A stretch of DNA of 64,000 nt from Patescibacteria group bacterium. GTDB taxonomy: Bacteria > Patescibacteriota > Patescibacteriia > JAHIZJ01. Made by a program: the position numbers and the translations under genes. Location of the stretch: contig JBAZUB010000001.1 of NCBI GenBank assembly GCA_041661625.1, positions 558,001 to 622,000 on the forward strand, read 5' to 3'. This document shows positions 17,781 to 26,381 of the stretch, one piece after another (the first letter of the stretch is position 1; each line of letters starts with the position of its first letter). Below the pieces are notes generated by a model. It searched no databases. It was not told where the DNA came from and was given only the letters and a program-made list of their open reading frames with translations.

Positions 17781-19244
17781 ATGACACAACCTCAAACTGT
17801 CCAGCCCGATTTTACGGCTCTGGGCGTCAACCCAAAACTCGTCCAGATTCTCAAAGGACGGCGGATTTTTACACCCACGCCGATCCAATCTCAAACCATC
17901 CCCATCGGCCTGACCGGCAAGGATGTGATGGGTATCGCCCAGACCGGTACCGGCAAGACGCTGGCTTTTGGCTTACCCATAATTCAGCGCATCGCCACCA
18001 AAGGCGGCCAGGCTTTGGTTATTCTGCCAACCCGCGAACTGGCGCACCAGGTCAATGAGGCGCTACAGCAGATCGGCAGCGTGATCGGACTGCGCACGGC
18101 TATTTTGATCGGCGGCGAGAACATTAATCGCCAGATCAAACAATTGGAGCGCAAGCCGCATATTGTCATCGGCACGCCCGGCCGACTGATCGATCACCTA
18201 CAGCAAAAAACTCTCAACCTGACCAAGGTGAATATGTTGGTGCTCGATGAAGCCGATCGGATGCTGGACATGGGCTTTCTGCCCCAAATTAAGCAGGTGC
18301 TGCTGAGCGTTTCCCGCGAACGGCAGACGATGCTTTTTTCAGCCACGATGCCCAATACGATCGTCAAAATAGCCCAGGCCACGATGCGCTCACCGCTTCG
18401 GATCGAGGTCAGCCCAGCCGGTACCGCGGCCGAACATGTCACGCATGAAGTTTTTATCGTGCCAAACGCCAATAAGAATCAACTGCTGGAAAAACTATTG
18501 GCTGAATACCATGGTACTGTCCTGGTGTTCACCCGCACCAAGTTCACGGCTAAAAAGGTTTCCCGCGCCATGAGCCAGCTCAATCACAAAGTTACAGATA
18601 TACATTCGAACCGATCGCTGTCACAACGTCTGGAAGCGCTCAACGGCTTTAAAAAAGGCAAATATCGGATTCTGATTGCCACCGACATTGCGGCTCGTGG
18701 CATTGATGTCAAAAACATCGAAGTGGTAGTTAACTACGACCTGCCACAAAACTCCGACGACTACGTACATCGGATTGGCCGCACCGGACGCGCCGGATTG
18801 ACGGGCAAGGCGATATCATTTGCCACCCGGGATCAAGTCAAAGATATCCGCCAAATTGAACGACTGATTCGATCGCAAATCCCGGTAACACCCCTGCCTG
18901 ATTTCCCGAGGCAAACCACACCATCTGAACCGATGACGCGCGAGTCTCGGCCGGAACGTTCGCGCTTTCAAAAATACCAGCTGCAGCGCGAACAACCCAT
19001 TGCCGGTTCACGTTTCAATCGGAATAATCGGTCGGCGCGCCCCCAATTTCCCAGACCACAGACAGAGCATGTTCGATCCACAGACGACACCCAGGGCATA
19101 CCTTTTACTACTCCAGCTGAATTCGCCCTTCGTACTGGCATCAAGTCGACTGGCCAAGTGCCGCGCGAACGGTTCTTTAACCGACGCGGCGGTAGTCATG
19201 GTCGGAGCCGCTCCGCTCGACCCCAACGTTCCAAACGGCCCTAA
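17781..19244 (+). CDS. DEAD-box ATP-dependent RNA helicase (RhlE/CshA-like)
   Basis: 487 residues from the ATG at 17781; longer in-frame starts would extend translation into the hairpin leader. All helicase motifs are visible: Q motif (FTPTPIQSQTIP), AQTGTGKT (I), PTRELA (Ia), GTPGR, DEAD (II), SAT (III), and in the second lobe IATDIAARGID and HRIGRTGRAG. The C-terminal 110 residues are Arg/Gln/Pro-rich, ending in basic repeats, likely an RNA-binding tail. Such helicases act in ribosome assembly, RNA decay and cold adaptation. The structured leader is consistent with cold or self control, as known for csdA-type genes; this is inference. Confidence 0.9.
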   Translation: MTQPQTVQPDFTALGVNPKLVQILKGRRIFTPTPIQSQTIPIGLTGKDVMGIAQTGTGKTLAFGLPIIQRIATKGGQALVILPTRELAHQVNEALQQIGSVIGLRTAILIGGENINRQIKQLERKPHIVIGTPGRLIDHLQQKTLNLTKVNMLVLDEADRMLDMGFLPQIKQVLLSVSRERQTMLFSATMPNTIVKIAQATMRSPLRIEVSPAGTAAEHVTHEVFIVPNANKNQLLEKLLAEYHGTVLVFTRTKFTAKKVSRAMSQLNHKVTDIHSNRSLSQRLEALNGFKKGKYRILIATDIAARGIDVKNIEVVVNYDLPQNSDDYVHRIGRTGRAGLTGKAISFATRDQVKDIRQIERLIRSQIPVTPLPDFPRQTTPSEPMTRESRPERSRFQKYQLQREQPIAGSRFNRNNRSARPQFPRPQTEHVRSTDDTQGIPFTTPAEFALRTGIKSTGQVPRERFFNRRGGSHGRSRSARPQRSKRP

Positions 19245-19313
19245 CGAGCAATACCAGACCGGCTCAGTATCCGTGGGTCGGTTTTGTGCTGCACATTATT
19301 GGCATTGACGGAC

Positions 19314-19341
19314 TTGACATTGCGGATAAATAATCTATAAT
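19314..19341 (+). promoter_or_regulatory. strong promoter of the carbonic-anhydrase-like gene
   Basis: TTGACA (19314-19319), 16 bases, TATAAT (19336-19341), a full consensus match. The leader to the preferred start at 19492 is about 145 bases. Confidence 0.85.
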
Positions 19342-19491
19342 ACCTGACAGAGATCCAGGCAAACAGGGTCGTTTGCGCGGGTCTTTCGTTTTCTATTCGC
19401 GACTGTTAAGTTGGGCAGTTGGCGCGGATGGCAGGGGGTGCCATTCGATCGACGACAAGAGTTTGCATCACTAATCACCGGGGGTTCAGAA

Positions 19492-20598
19492 ATGCCATCA
19501 AGTTCACTGGTCGAGTTTCTACTGGAGCACAACGCGCGTCAAAGCGAAGCGTTTTGCAGTCCCGACGCTCGGCTCTGGCGCAAACAGTATCGCAGCCGGC
19601 ATCCAACTGAGATTGCGGCGTTGAAGTGCATGGATGGCCGGCTAAACCTGGCGATTATGAGCAACACTCCGCCGGGCATCATCCAACCGTTTCGGAATAT
19701 TGCCGGCAAATTCGACATCGGCTGGCCGTACTTCGGGGAATTGCTGGAAGACTGGGTGAACTATTCCATGAGCATGGGGCGCGACTGCCTGATCCTGGTC
19801 ACCCATCACTGGTCAAAGGGTGAACGGCATCGGGGCTGCCGCGGCTTCGAATACGACACCGGGTCGGCTGCTAATTACACCCACGAACTCAAAGCCCAGA
19901 TTGAACGGGTATTCGGCTCCGGACACGTGGTGGTCTACCCAATCCGTCTCGGCATCGAGACCGACGAGGACGCGTTTGTGCTGTACGGTAACAATGGCGA
20001 CTATCTGAACCTGGCTCAGCTTGGTCAGACATTGCCCGAGGATCTCCAGCTAAGGGTTCAAGCGCTCTACCCCGACATGAAACCGCAGATGGTGAACGAT
20101 CTTCTGCCGTTGTTGCTGGGCAACCTGGAGCACATCGCCAATGTCCGGCGCGAACAGAGACCAATCGAGGAGGCACACCACCAGGAGCAGGTTCTGGCGG
20201 TGGGACGCGGATTTGACTGGCTGCACCTGCCAAATAAGGCGCTCATTATCGGACCGTATACCTACGACCTGGCTGAACCAGTCGCCACCGCCGCTGGTAT
20301 TCTGCTTTCCAATCTGCAGGAAGAGCGCGTCCCGGCCAATGAAGGTTTCGTGCTTATGACCTCAGCGGTATATCGCGATGAGGCTGGCTCGCAAAGGTTT
20401 CGGGCGATTGAAAAAACCCTCTCGCTGGCTCGATTTGCCGAGACTACCATTAGTCGTACGGTACCACAGCTAAGGGAGCGCTTGGCTATCCTGCCCGGCA
20501 TCGTGAACCTGAATACTCGCCGTTTCACTCAGATACCTTTCAACGTTGAACCGGCCGCACACCACACAACCGCTGTGTCGTCGGCTACTGCGATCTGA
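19492..20598 (+). CDS. carbonic-anhydrase-like protein resembling CsoSCA (carboxysome shell type)
   Basis: 368 residues from the ATG at 19492, which has a G-rich SD-like stretch upstream; an earlier in-frame start at 19411 would add 27 residues. KCMDGR places Cys46, Asp48 and Arg50 as the beta-carbonic-anhydrase C-x-D-x-R motif, and THHWSKGERHRGC gives His105/His106, His113 and Cys116. In CsoSCA (a beta-class offshoot) the zinc ligands are Cys, His and Cys with the second pair 11 residues apart, and His105-Cys116 has this spacing. HxxC (His113-Cys116) would instead fit classical beta enzymes. No carboxysome genes are nearby. The gene is monocistronic with its own promoter and terminator. Catalysis is inferred and needs a fold comparison. 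Confidence 0.6.
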   Translation: MPSSSLVEFLLEHNARQSEAFCSPDARLWRKQYRSRHPTEIAALKCMDGRLNLAIMSNTPPGIIQPFRNIAGKFDIGWPYFGELLEDWVNYSMSMGRDCLILVTHHWSKGERHRGCRGFEYDTGSAANYTHELKAQIERVFGSGHVVVYPIRLGIETDEDAFVLYGNNGDYLNLAQLGQTLPEDLQLRVQALYPDMKPQMVNDLLPLLLGNLEHIANVRREQRPIEEAHHQEQVLAVGRGFDWLHLPNKALIIGPYTYDLAEPVATAAGILLSNLQEERVPANEGFVLMTSAVYRDEAGSQRFRAIEKTLSLARFAETTISRTVPQLRERLAILPGIVNLNTRRFTQIPFNVEPAAHHTTAVSSATAI

Positions 20599-20624
20599 CC
20601 GCGGCATCACCCAACGACAACTAC

Positions 20625-20655
20625 CGCACACCCATTCGCGAGTGTGCGTTTTCTT
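20625..20655 (+). terminator. intrinsic terminator
   Basis: 7-bp stem CGCACAC/GTGTGCG with a 10-base loop, then TTTTCTT. It ends the carbonic-anhydrase-like transcript. Confidence 0.85.
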
Positions 20656-20694
20656 ATTTGTTTAAAAGAATATAGTGTGCTCGTCCAATTGCAA

Positions 20695-21345
20695 CTAACC
20701 CAGATGCGCGTGATCGTTGTATATCCACACGCGCCATCCTATGCCTTCCCGCATTTTGCAATACTTTAATACAGAAAGACCGGTATTTTCCATTGATATT
20801 CGCGATTTGAAGTATTTGAATGTTTCGGGCGTTAGTGAGACACCTAATAGAACCAGCGCAAAAATGACTTGCAGAAAGAACCCGTGTGTCACGACCACAA
20901 TTTCCTTCTCTTTCCTAGCCCTAAGGTAATCAAGCGCCTTACCCGCGCGCACAACTAGGTCGTCATAATTTTCACTCTCCTCAACCCTAATACCGGAAGT
21001 AAATAGGCTTTTTTCCCACTCATTCCATAACTTTTTTGCGTCTTCATCAAGGTGCGATTTGCCCACGAGCCTTGCGGGTTTTGCACGTTCGACGAATAGG
21101 TCAGAATATTCTGGTTTATGCCCAGTTATTCTACCGATTACTTCGGCGGTTTGTTTTGACCGCGTCAGGGGGCTAGCAATTAGCACTTCAAACGAAAGCC
21201 TGGCGATGCGTTTGGCTATGTGCAGCGCCTGCTTTTTACCCAGCTCTGTTAGCGGCGAATCGAGCGGTTGATAGATGGGCAAACTATTTGCCTCGCTTTG
21301 ACCGTGACGGACAAAGTAAACAATTTTTTCTGGCTGCTCATTCAT
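20695..21345 (-). CDS. histidine phosphatase family protein (phosphoglycerate mutase-like)
   Basis: 216 residues. The catalytic RHG motif is in YFVRHGQSEAN (near 10-20), with SPLTRSKQTAE (near 58-68) and the second histidine in VVTHGFF (near 153). These are the phosphohistidine and partner residues of the branch 1 family. Substrates range from sugar phosphates to nucleotides and cannot be told here. It is convergent with the preceding gene. Confidence 0.88.
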   Translation of the reverse strand: MNEQPEKIVYFVRHGQSEANSLPIYQPLDSPLTELGKKQALHIAKRIARLSFEVLIASPLTRSKQTAEVIGRITGHKPEYSDLFVERAKPARLVGKSHLDEDAKKLWNEWEKSLFTSGIRVEESENYDDLVVRAGKALDYLRARKEKEIVVVTHGFFLQVIFALVLLGVSLTPETFKYFKSRISMENTGLSVLKYCKMREGIGWRVWIYNDHAHLG

Positions 21346-21418
21346 TAGCTTGTTGGATCAATAATTATTGCGCCAATCGCGATGTTTCTTCTGCGCCAAT
21401 CTTGAAATATTCTCTGCG

Positions 21419-21937
21419 CTAACGCATCAAGAGTATGACCAATATACCAACAGTATTGGAGACTAGGGCGAGTCCGATAAATTGTTTTACCGACAATCGC
21501 AAGAATCCAAAAAAACCAGCAGCAAATTCGTCTGGAAGCGGAGAGCCGAGTATCGCGACTCCGACAGCTATCGATAACCAATTTGGAATCCGTCGTTTCG
21601 AAACCAGGATACTCATCCTTTCAAACACGCCCTTCCGTGATCCACTTTTAACGATGCTATAAATTGTCAGATCATAGAGAGCCGCCCCTAGCCCGCCTAA
21701 AATGGCCAAGAGCACTGTATTGCCAGTTTTAGGGATATTAAGAAATATAACCGTGGCCGTGCTTGAGGTAAACGCAAAGGCATAAAGTACGCCACCGACT
21801 AGAGCGCCCACGATGCTCGATTGTCCAAGATTGACGATCAGCTGCTTGGTGCTAGGCATTTGCATCAGCAGAACAGTCAACGCCAATCCCACTAAAAACA
21901 GAAATAACGGCACTCTTGCTTTACGTAGATTGTTCAT
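21419..21937 (-). CDS. integral membrane protein, function unknown
   Basis: 172 residues from the ATG at 21937; a TTG at 21958 would add seven. About four to five hydrophobic segments are seen (roughly residues 10-30, 40-62, 75-97, 118-140, 150-172). A glycine/proline-rich GSPLPDEFAAGFFGF segment lies near 130 and may be functionally important. No family is recognised. It may be co-transcribed with the phosphatase gene 73 bases downstream. Confidence 0.6.
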   Translation of the reverse strand: MNNLRKARVPLFLFLVGLALTVLLMQMPSTKQLIVNLGQSSIVGALVGGVLYAFAFTSSTATVIFLNIPKTGNTVLLAILGGLGAALYDLTIYSIVKSGSRKGVFERMSILVSKRRIPNWLSIAVGVAILGSPLPDEFAAGFFGFLRLSVKQFIGLALVSNTVGILVILLMR

Positions 21938-22039
21938 ATTTCTAGATACTTTTTCCAATTACACACCTTAATTTAGGCTCTGGCCGGTGTCACCCACTAT
22001 GTAATTACTACAGGCGTTTGACGAGAAGAGTTTCGCTGG

Positions 22040-22196
22040 TCGGCCCTACCGACCCCGGACTCTGATCCGGGGGAACCGGTCTCCAGGGTCTCGCTGGCCA
22101 CACTTCGCTAAAGTTACGCGTGACACCGCTCGACCCGTCTAAGCTCTCGTAGACTAAAGCAGTTCAGTCTACTCGTGGCTAAGACCCTCCGCGTTG
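22040..22196 (-). pseudogene. 3' half of a tRNA-Ala with two structured inserts
   Basis: Read on the minus strand this begins at CAA-CGCGG-AGG, exactly the anticodon-loop end, 3' anticodon stem and variable-loop start of the intact tRNA-Ala just upstream. A long insert then splits the variable loop, and the T arm ACCGG-TTC resumes with a 20-base hairpin (22053-22072, stem CCCCGGA/TCCGGGG) inside the T loop. It continues TCGGT-AGGGCCG and an encoded A-CCA (22037-22040). Acceptor bases pair six of seven with GGGCCCT. It may be decayed or part of a split gene. Confidence 0.6.
22076..22190 (-). ncRNA. recurrent structured element, copy 1
   Basis: Insert in the variable loop of the tRNA-Ala 3' half. 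Hairpin at 22149-22172 (stem GTAGAC/GTCTAC, loop containing AACTG) is followed on the minus strand by GAGAGCTTAGACGGGT. Related copies at 22692-22792, 27151-27235 and 28248-28330 keep the hairpin with changed, still paired stems and the downstream GACGGG. Confidence 0.5.
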
Positions 22197-22211
22197 TCCC
22201 GATAGTTTGGG

Positions 22212-22284
22212 TGGACCCTACCGGGCTCGAACCGGTCACCTCCGCGTTGCAAACGCGGCGCTCTACCAAATGAGCTAAGGGCCC
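22212..22284 (-). tRNA. tRNA-Ala (anticodon TGC)
   Basis: 73 bases with a good cloverleaf: acceptor GGGCCCT/AGGGTCC with one G-U pair, anticodon arm CCGCG-TTTGCAA-CGCGG, T arm ACCGG-TTCGAGC-CCGGT. CCA is not encoded (CCC). The 5' flank CGATAGTTTGGGT is a perfect 13-base complement of the 3' flank, so the precursor can extend its acceptor stem well beyond the mature ends. Confidence 0.95.
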
Positions 22285-22574
22285 ACCCAAACTATCGAGG
22301 ATCCTCGATAGTTTGCGCGCCTTTCAATCTTTCAACTGCTGCGCGCTCTTTCCATGATTTAATTTGCCTCTCCCTTCTCAACGCCCCAGATCGAAGTCGA
22401 AAACTTTCCTTATATACTAACTTTCATGGTCTATGCAAACGTGTTGTTTTACTGCATCTCTATTATGTTGGGCCAAACGTTTATCGCTATCTTCAGCACT
22501 ACCAATATAGTACCGTCTACTATCGACCGACTGTTATATGTATGTGTCGTACATGTCGTCGCAAAGTATCGGAA

Positions 22575-22639
22575 CAAACGCGATGCCCCGCCTGCCACGA
22601 CGGCATGCCGGGCGGGTCTACCAGCTGAGCTAACGGCCC
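22575..22639 (-). pseudogene. 5' half of a tRNA-Ala-like gene with a hairpin in the D arm
   Basis: Minus-strand GGGCCGT-TA-GCTCAGCTGGTAGA is followed by a 30-base GC hairpin (22587-22616, GTAGGCGGG-element-like arms CCCGCC/GGCGGG), then GC-ATCGCG-TTTG, and stops in the anticodon loop. Its TCGCG arm would pair with the CGCGG of the 3' half at 22040-22196, which begins with the missing CAA. The intact tRNA-Ala lies between the two. Confidence 0.6.
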
Positions 22640-22691
22640 GTGATCCTGTTGTTACTCATTGCTAAGATGCTTTGGTTGATATAACTGCGAG

Positions 22692-22809
22692 AACCTGGGC
22701 GGGTCGGTCAGAGACATCGCCCCGCCCGTCTCAGCCGTCGCGACACAAGCGGTTGTGTCGCTCCCCGCTTACAGCGGTGACGGCTTCGACCCAGCTGAGC
22801 TAACGGCCC
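22692..22809 (-). pseudogene. 5' tRNA fragment with structured element (copy 2) in its D loop
   Basis: Begins GGGCCGT-TA-GCTCAGCTGG on the minus strand, then runs into a complex insert: paired GCCGTC/GACGGC arms, inner hairpin at 22740-22761 (GCGACACAA/TTGTGTCGC), then GAGACGGG and CCCAGGTTC. The order GGGTCGAA - hairpin - GAGACGGG - CTGACCG - CCAGGTTC matches the copy at 28248-28330. Another, weaker 5' fragment (GGTCCGTTAGTCTC) starts at 22924. Confidence 0.5.
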
Positions 22810-22928
22810 AAGTTGTTGTTCTCGTGTCTAAGAACCTATTTATGTATCTCAGATGAATCCCGATGTGGCTATAGGCCAATCGGGATCCCGACTCCCGTCA
22901 TCGGGACGTCGAGACTAACGGACCGCGA

Positions 22929-23174
22929 TTAAGTTCCTGATACCGGGAAGAATTGCTCCAAAAAACCCAGGCGTATACGTCCGAACGCGATTACTATGGA
23001 TACCAAAATTAATACCAACCCAACCACCCGATAAAAAATGCTGGTACCGCCATACAACTTGAAAACACGCCTTTCCACCCACTGAATTGGGCCGGTGATA
23101 TTCATAATCCAATTGGGTTTGAGGGCAAAGAATAGCCCACCAGCCATAAAACACAACGCAATAATGTATCTCAT
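22929..23174 (-). CDS. small membrane protein, function unknown
   Basis: 81 residues from the ATG at 23174; a TTG four codons upstream is possible. Two hydrophobic segments (about 1-20 and 48-68) flank a short polar loop with RRVFKLYGG. No family is recognised. It lies between tRNA-Leu and a row of tRNA fragments and may be transcribed with them. Confidence 0.5.
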   Translation of the reverse strand: MRYIIALCFMAGGLFFALKPNWIMNITGPIQWVERRVFKLYGGTSIFYRVVGLVLILVSIVIAFGRIRLGFLEQFFPVSGT

Positions 23175-23262
23175 TTGTTTATTCAAATTCTATCTGAACG
23201 GGTCCCCATCCGACGGGACTGTATTGCAAACAATTACTATAACGCGCCACGCTCTGCGTGGT

Positions 23263-23347
23263 GCGCGGGAGAGGACTCGAACCTCCACGGCCTTGCGACC
23301 ACTAGCACCTCAAGCTAGCGCGTTTACCAAATTACGCCACCCGCGCA
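23263..23347 (-). tRNA. tRNA-Leu (anticodon GAG)
   Basis: 85 bases with a class II long variable arm. Acceptor GCGCGGG/CCCGCGC, anticodon arm CTAGC-TTGAGGT-GCTAG, T arm with GGTTCGAGTCC. CCA is encoded (23260-23262 on the complement), followed by a CCACGC/GCGTGG trailer hairpin. Confidence 0.93.
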
Positions 23348-23445
23348 TGTTACATAAAACTTGAAACTACGAAAACATCGGTAGGTATGTAACCCAGTAC
23401 CCGAGCGAAGCGAATGGTGCTGGGCGCCCGCGCCTGTCGGCAATG

Positions 23446-23805
23446 TTACTGTTTCCGTCTTTTATTCTTGGCGCTGTCTTTCAACGGTCGGGCCTTGGGG
23501 TCGCGAGAATAATACAGTTTGGCACGGCGAATGTCGGACGAGCGCACGATTTCTATCTTGGCAATCTGGGGTGAATGCACCGGAAAAATGCGTTCCACGC
23601 CGATGCCTTCCGATACTTTTCGTACGGTGATAGTGCTGCGCAAACCAATTCCATTATTGCGAGCCAACACCATGCCTTCAAAAATCTGGATGCGTTCTTT
23701 TTCGCCTTCTTTGACCCGCTGGTGGACTCGAATGGTTTGGCCAGACTTAATATCCGGCATATCCGGTTTGATTTTGCTTTGCTCCAAAGCGTGAATAACG
23801 TCCAT
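23446..23805 (-). CDS. 50S ribosomal protein L19
   Basis: 119 residues from ATG at 23805 (MDVIHALEQ). L19 sits at the 30S-50S interface. Diagnostic stretches are SGQTIRVHQRVKEGEKERIQ, FEGMVLARNNGIGLRSTITVRK, GVGVERIFPVHSP-like (here GIGVERIFPVHSPQI) and RRAKLYYSRDPKARP. Length matches bacterial L19. No SD site is visible. An in-frame extension upstream looks non-homologous. Confidence 0.95.
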   Translation of the reverse strand: MDVIHALEQSKIKPDMPDIKSGQTIRVHQRVKEGEKERIQIFEGMVLARNNGIGLRSTITVRKVSEGIGVERIFPVHSPQIAKIEIVRSSDIRRAKLYYSRDPKARPLKDSAKNKRRKQ

Positions 23806-23920
23806 GATATACTGCGTTACAAATAAAAAGACTACCGAGAGTATAGCTAAATTGCCCCTGAATGTCAACTGTGCCGACGACCTATCGCGTGAAGGGTTTA
23901 ACCCACGCTCCGACCAAACA

Positions 23921-24841
23921 TTAGCCTTTTCTCAGGCTTTTTAGGGTCTGCTGCCACCAGGCTGGCGGGTCTATCTTGAAAGACTGGCTCTGGCCGTCAC
24001 GGTCGGAAAACTCCAGGCGGTCGGCTAAAAGCATCAGATGTTCGGTGCTAGCCAAACGGCTAAACCGGCTGATCCGATATAATGGGTCGCCAACTAGCGG
24101 ATGTCCTAGCCCGTGAAAGTGAACCCGGATTTGGTGGGTTCGGCCGGTGAGAGTTTTTACTCCCACTAACGCCATGTGGTTGAATCTTTCCAATACCTCA
24201 TACTCGGTATGCGCCGATCGCCCTTCGGCCTGTTCGCTGGGACGGCTCGACATGCGGCCTTCTTTGGTTCGGACAATATTGAAAGTAATTGCGCCCTCGT
24301 CCGGCAAAACGGGATCATACACCAGGGCTAAATAATGTTTGTGTATTTTATGAGCCTGGAATTGGCTTTTGTAATATTCAAACGACGCTTGATTCAATGT
24401 CACCAAAATAAGTCCACTGGCCTCCTTATCCAACCGATGGACAATGCCGGGCCGGATCGGATCGTCGCCGACTTTTATGATATCCGGCCAACGATGTGTC
24501 AACCCGTTGACCAGTGTATGAGCCGGCGCACCTTCGGCCGGATGTACCACCAAGCCAGCCGGTTTTACGATTACCGCGTAATCTGCTGTCTCGGCCAGTA
24601 TTTTAAAATCAATATCCGGTTCGGGTAATGTGTTCATAATTGGCCGAGCGACTGGTTCAAAATTTATTTTGTCATTAACACACAACGCCAAATGTGGCTT
24701 GGCTATCACGCCATTAACCCAAACTCGCTGATCTAGAATCAGTTTTTGGATCCAGGACCGGCTATATTCCGGATGCTGGTTGTGCAAGTATTTATCTAGG
24801 CGCTGCCCGATGGCTTCGGGTGCGATGGTGAGGTGTTCCAT
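23921..24841 (-). CDS. RluA/RluD-family 23S rRNA pseudouridine synthase
   Basis: 306 residues. N-terminal S4 RNA-binding domain (about 12-60, QRLDKYLHNQHPEYSRSWIQ) and catalytic domain with HRLDKEASGLILV (near 136), whose aspartate is the catalytic residue, plus LTGRTHQIRVHFHGLGHPLVGD. This order is that of RluD/RluC, which modify 23S rRNA in helix 69 or elsewhere; the exact site cannot be decided. Its start overlaps the end of the CCA-enzyme gene by about 50 bases. Confidence 0.9.
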   Translation of the reverse strand: MEHLTIAPEAIGQRLDKYLHNQHPEYSRSWIQKLILDQRVWVNGVIAKPHLALCVNDKINFEPVARPIMNTLPEPDIDFKILAETADYAVIVKPAGLVVHPAEGAPAHTLVNGLTHRWPDIIKVGDDPIRPGIVHRLDKEASGLILVTLNQASFEYYKSQFQAHKIHKHYLALVYDPVLPDEGAITFNIVRTKEGRMSSRPSEQAEGRSAHTEYEVLERFNHMALVGVKTLTGRTHQIRVHFHGLGHPLVGDPLYRISRFSRLASTEHLMLLADRLEFSDRDGQSQSFKIDPPAWWQQTLKSLRKG

Positions 24842-26297
24842 GGCGTTTTTTTAAGTAGGTCCGCGCTTGGTCCTTGGTGGTAACTTGTCCTCGCAATTGG
24901 CGCAATCTCAGATCTTCCAGCGCCAGGCCAACCTGCGGTCCGGGTGACCATTTTATTAGGCGCATTATTTCGGTTCCATCCAGCAATAATTTGGGGGTAG
25001 CGGAGTGGCTGTAACCTGTTTTTTTTATACGCTGAATTGACCGGACTGTCGCCTGGTATCTTTGCAATGCGGGTTTATTATTTTTTGTCCGGCTGCCCCC
25101 GCCATCGGCGTATAGCATCTGGAGCAGTCTTTGCCCGCGCTCGGGTGGAATAAGAAAATACCGCTCCAGCGTGGTCGGGCGCATCTTAGCCGGCTCACCA
25201 TGGAGCACCACCATATGGGATTGAATCAACCAACATAACCGGTCGCAGTCTATCAAACCCTGATAACTGCTTAGTTTTAGCCGTTGGCAAACATCACCCG
25301 CGATTTTACTGCCAACGATTTCATGACCATAGAAAGACCGCCGGCCATTAGGTAAACTCTTGGCTGTGTATGGCTTTCCGACATCATGCAGCAACACTCC
25401 CAGAATCAGTTCGGGATGCAACTGGGCGGTGTCCGGAAATTCTTTTTTAAATCCTGGCGATGCTAACACCTCCAAAGCTAGCCGTGTATGCGTCCAGACG
25501 TCGCCCTCCAAATGAAACCGTGGGTCATGGCGACAACCTTTCATTTTCAACAGTTCGGGTAATAATACCTTGAACGCGCCGCTACGCTCACAAAGGTCAA
25601 AAGCTCTCACTGGCTGAGCAGTTAGCGTTTTTATCAACTCTTTGGCCACCGCCTCCCTGGGTACGACCGCCGAGTTAACCCTGGGCATTAGTCGGACCAA
25701 CGCCAGCCAGGTAGCTGGTTCAATATCAAAACCCAATTGCACGCTGAAACGCAGGGCGCGCAACAGCCGTGAATAGTCCTCTTGAAATCGACGTGTAGGT
25801 GAACCGGCTGCCCGAATCTTCTTGGCCGCTAGGTCAGACAAACCGCCCGTGGGATCAATTAATTTTTCCGCTGCCATGTCCCAGGCCAGCGCGTTGGCCG
25901 TAAAATCACGCCGCTTCAAATCTTGTTCGATCGGCAGACGATAATCAGATTGGACTTTGAAATCGTGGTACCCGCCGGACATGTGTAGCGAATGCTCGGT
26001 GCGAGGTAGTGCCACATCGATCGGATCCGCACCGCTCTGGTCTCTGGGCACCACTTTGTATACACCGAATACTCGGCCGACGTAATCGACCCGACCGACA
26101 CGATTTAAATATTTTTCCAACTCCTTGGGCGGTAAGCCAGACACAACGATATCGACATCTTTGGTCGGACGCCCCATCAGCCAATCACGCACCGCACCGC
26201 CCACAATATATATCCGGCATTTCGGATACAACTTCAAAAGGCGCGTGGCAAAATTCAATCGCGCGTCCCGCTTGATATGTTGTTTGATGGTAATCAT
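24792..26297 (-). CDS. CCA tRNA nucleotidyltransferase with HD domain
   Basis: 501 residues. Adds or repairs the 3' CCA of tRNAs. Class II nucleotidyltransferase motifs are visible: IYIVGGAVRDWLMGRPTKDVDIVV (about 29-52, with the D-x-D metal pair), RRDFTANALAW, the RRAL-type head/neck region LLRALRFSVQLGF, and an HD-domain LLHDVGKP (about 306). The C-terminal extension is longer than in minimal enzymes. It is needed here because several tRNA genes in the window lack an encoded CCA while others have it. It overlaps the rRNA pseudouridine synthase gene downstream. Confidence 0.93.
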   Translation of the reverse strand: MITIKQHIKRDARLNFATRLLKLYPKCRIYIVGGAVRDWLMGRPTKDVDIVVSGLPPKELEKYLNRVGRVDYVGRVFGVYKVVPRDQSGADPIDVALPRTEHSLHMSGGYHDFKVQSDYRLPIEQDLKRRDFTANALAWDMAAEKLIDPTGGLSDLAAKKIRAAGSPTRRFQEDYSRLLRALRFSVQLGFDIEPATWLALVRLMPRVNSAVVPREAVAKELIKTLTAQPVRAFDLCERSGAFKVLLPELLKMKGCRHDPRFHLEGDVWTHTRLALEVLASPGFKKEFPDTAQLHPELILGVLLHDVGKPYTAKSLPNGRRSFYGHEIVGSKIAGDVCQRLKLSSYQGLIDCDRLCWLIQSHMVVLHGEPAKMRPTTLERYFLIPPERGQRLLQMLYADGGGSRTKNNKPALQRYQATVRSIQRIKKTGYSHSATPKLLLDGTEIMRLIKWSPGPQVGLALEDLRLRQLRGQVTTKDQARTYLKKRHGTPHHRTRSHRAAPR

Positions 26298-26347
26298 GAT
26301 AGTTTGAGCATACGTAATAACCGGGAAACTGACAAGGGTGCTTGGGT

Positions 26348-26379
26348 AAGAAAATCCGTACAGCCCCTCTGCTGTACGG
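26348..26379 (-). terminator. intrinsic terminator
   Basis: 9-bp stem CCGTACAGC/GCTGTACGG with a 6-base loop, followed on the minus strand by ATTTTCTT. It ends the two-gene unit 26382-27000. Confidence 0.88.
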
Positions 26380-26381
26380 TG

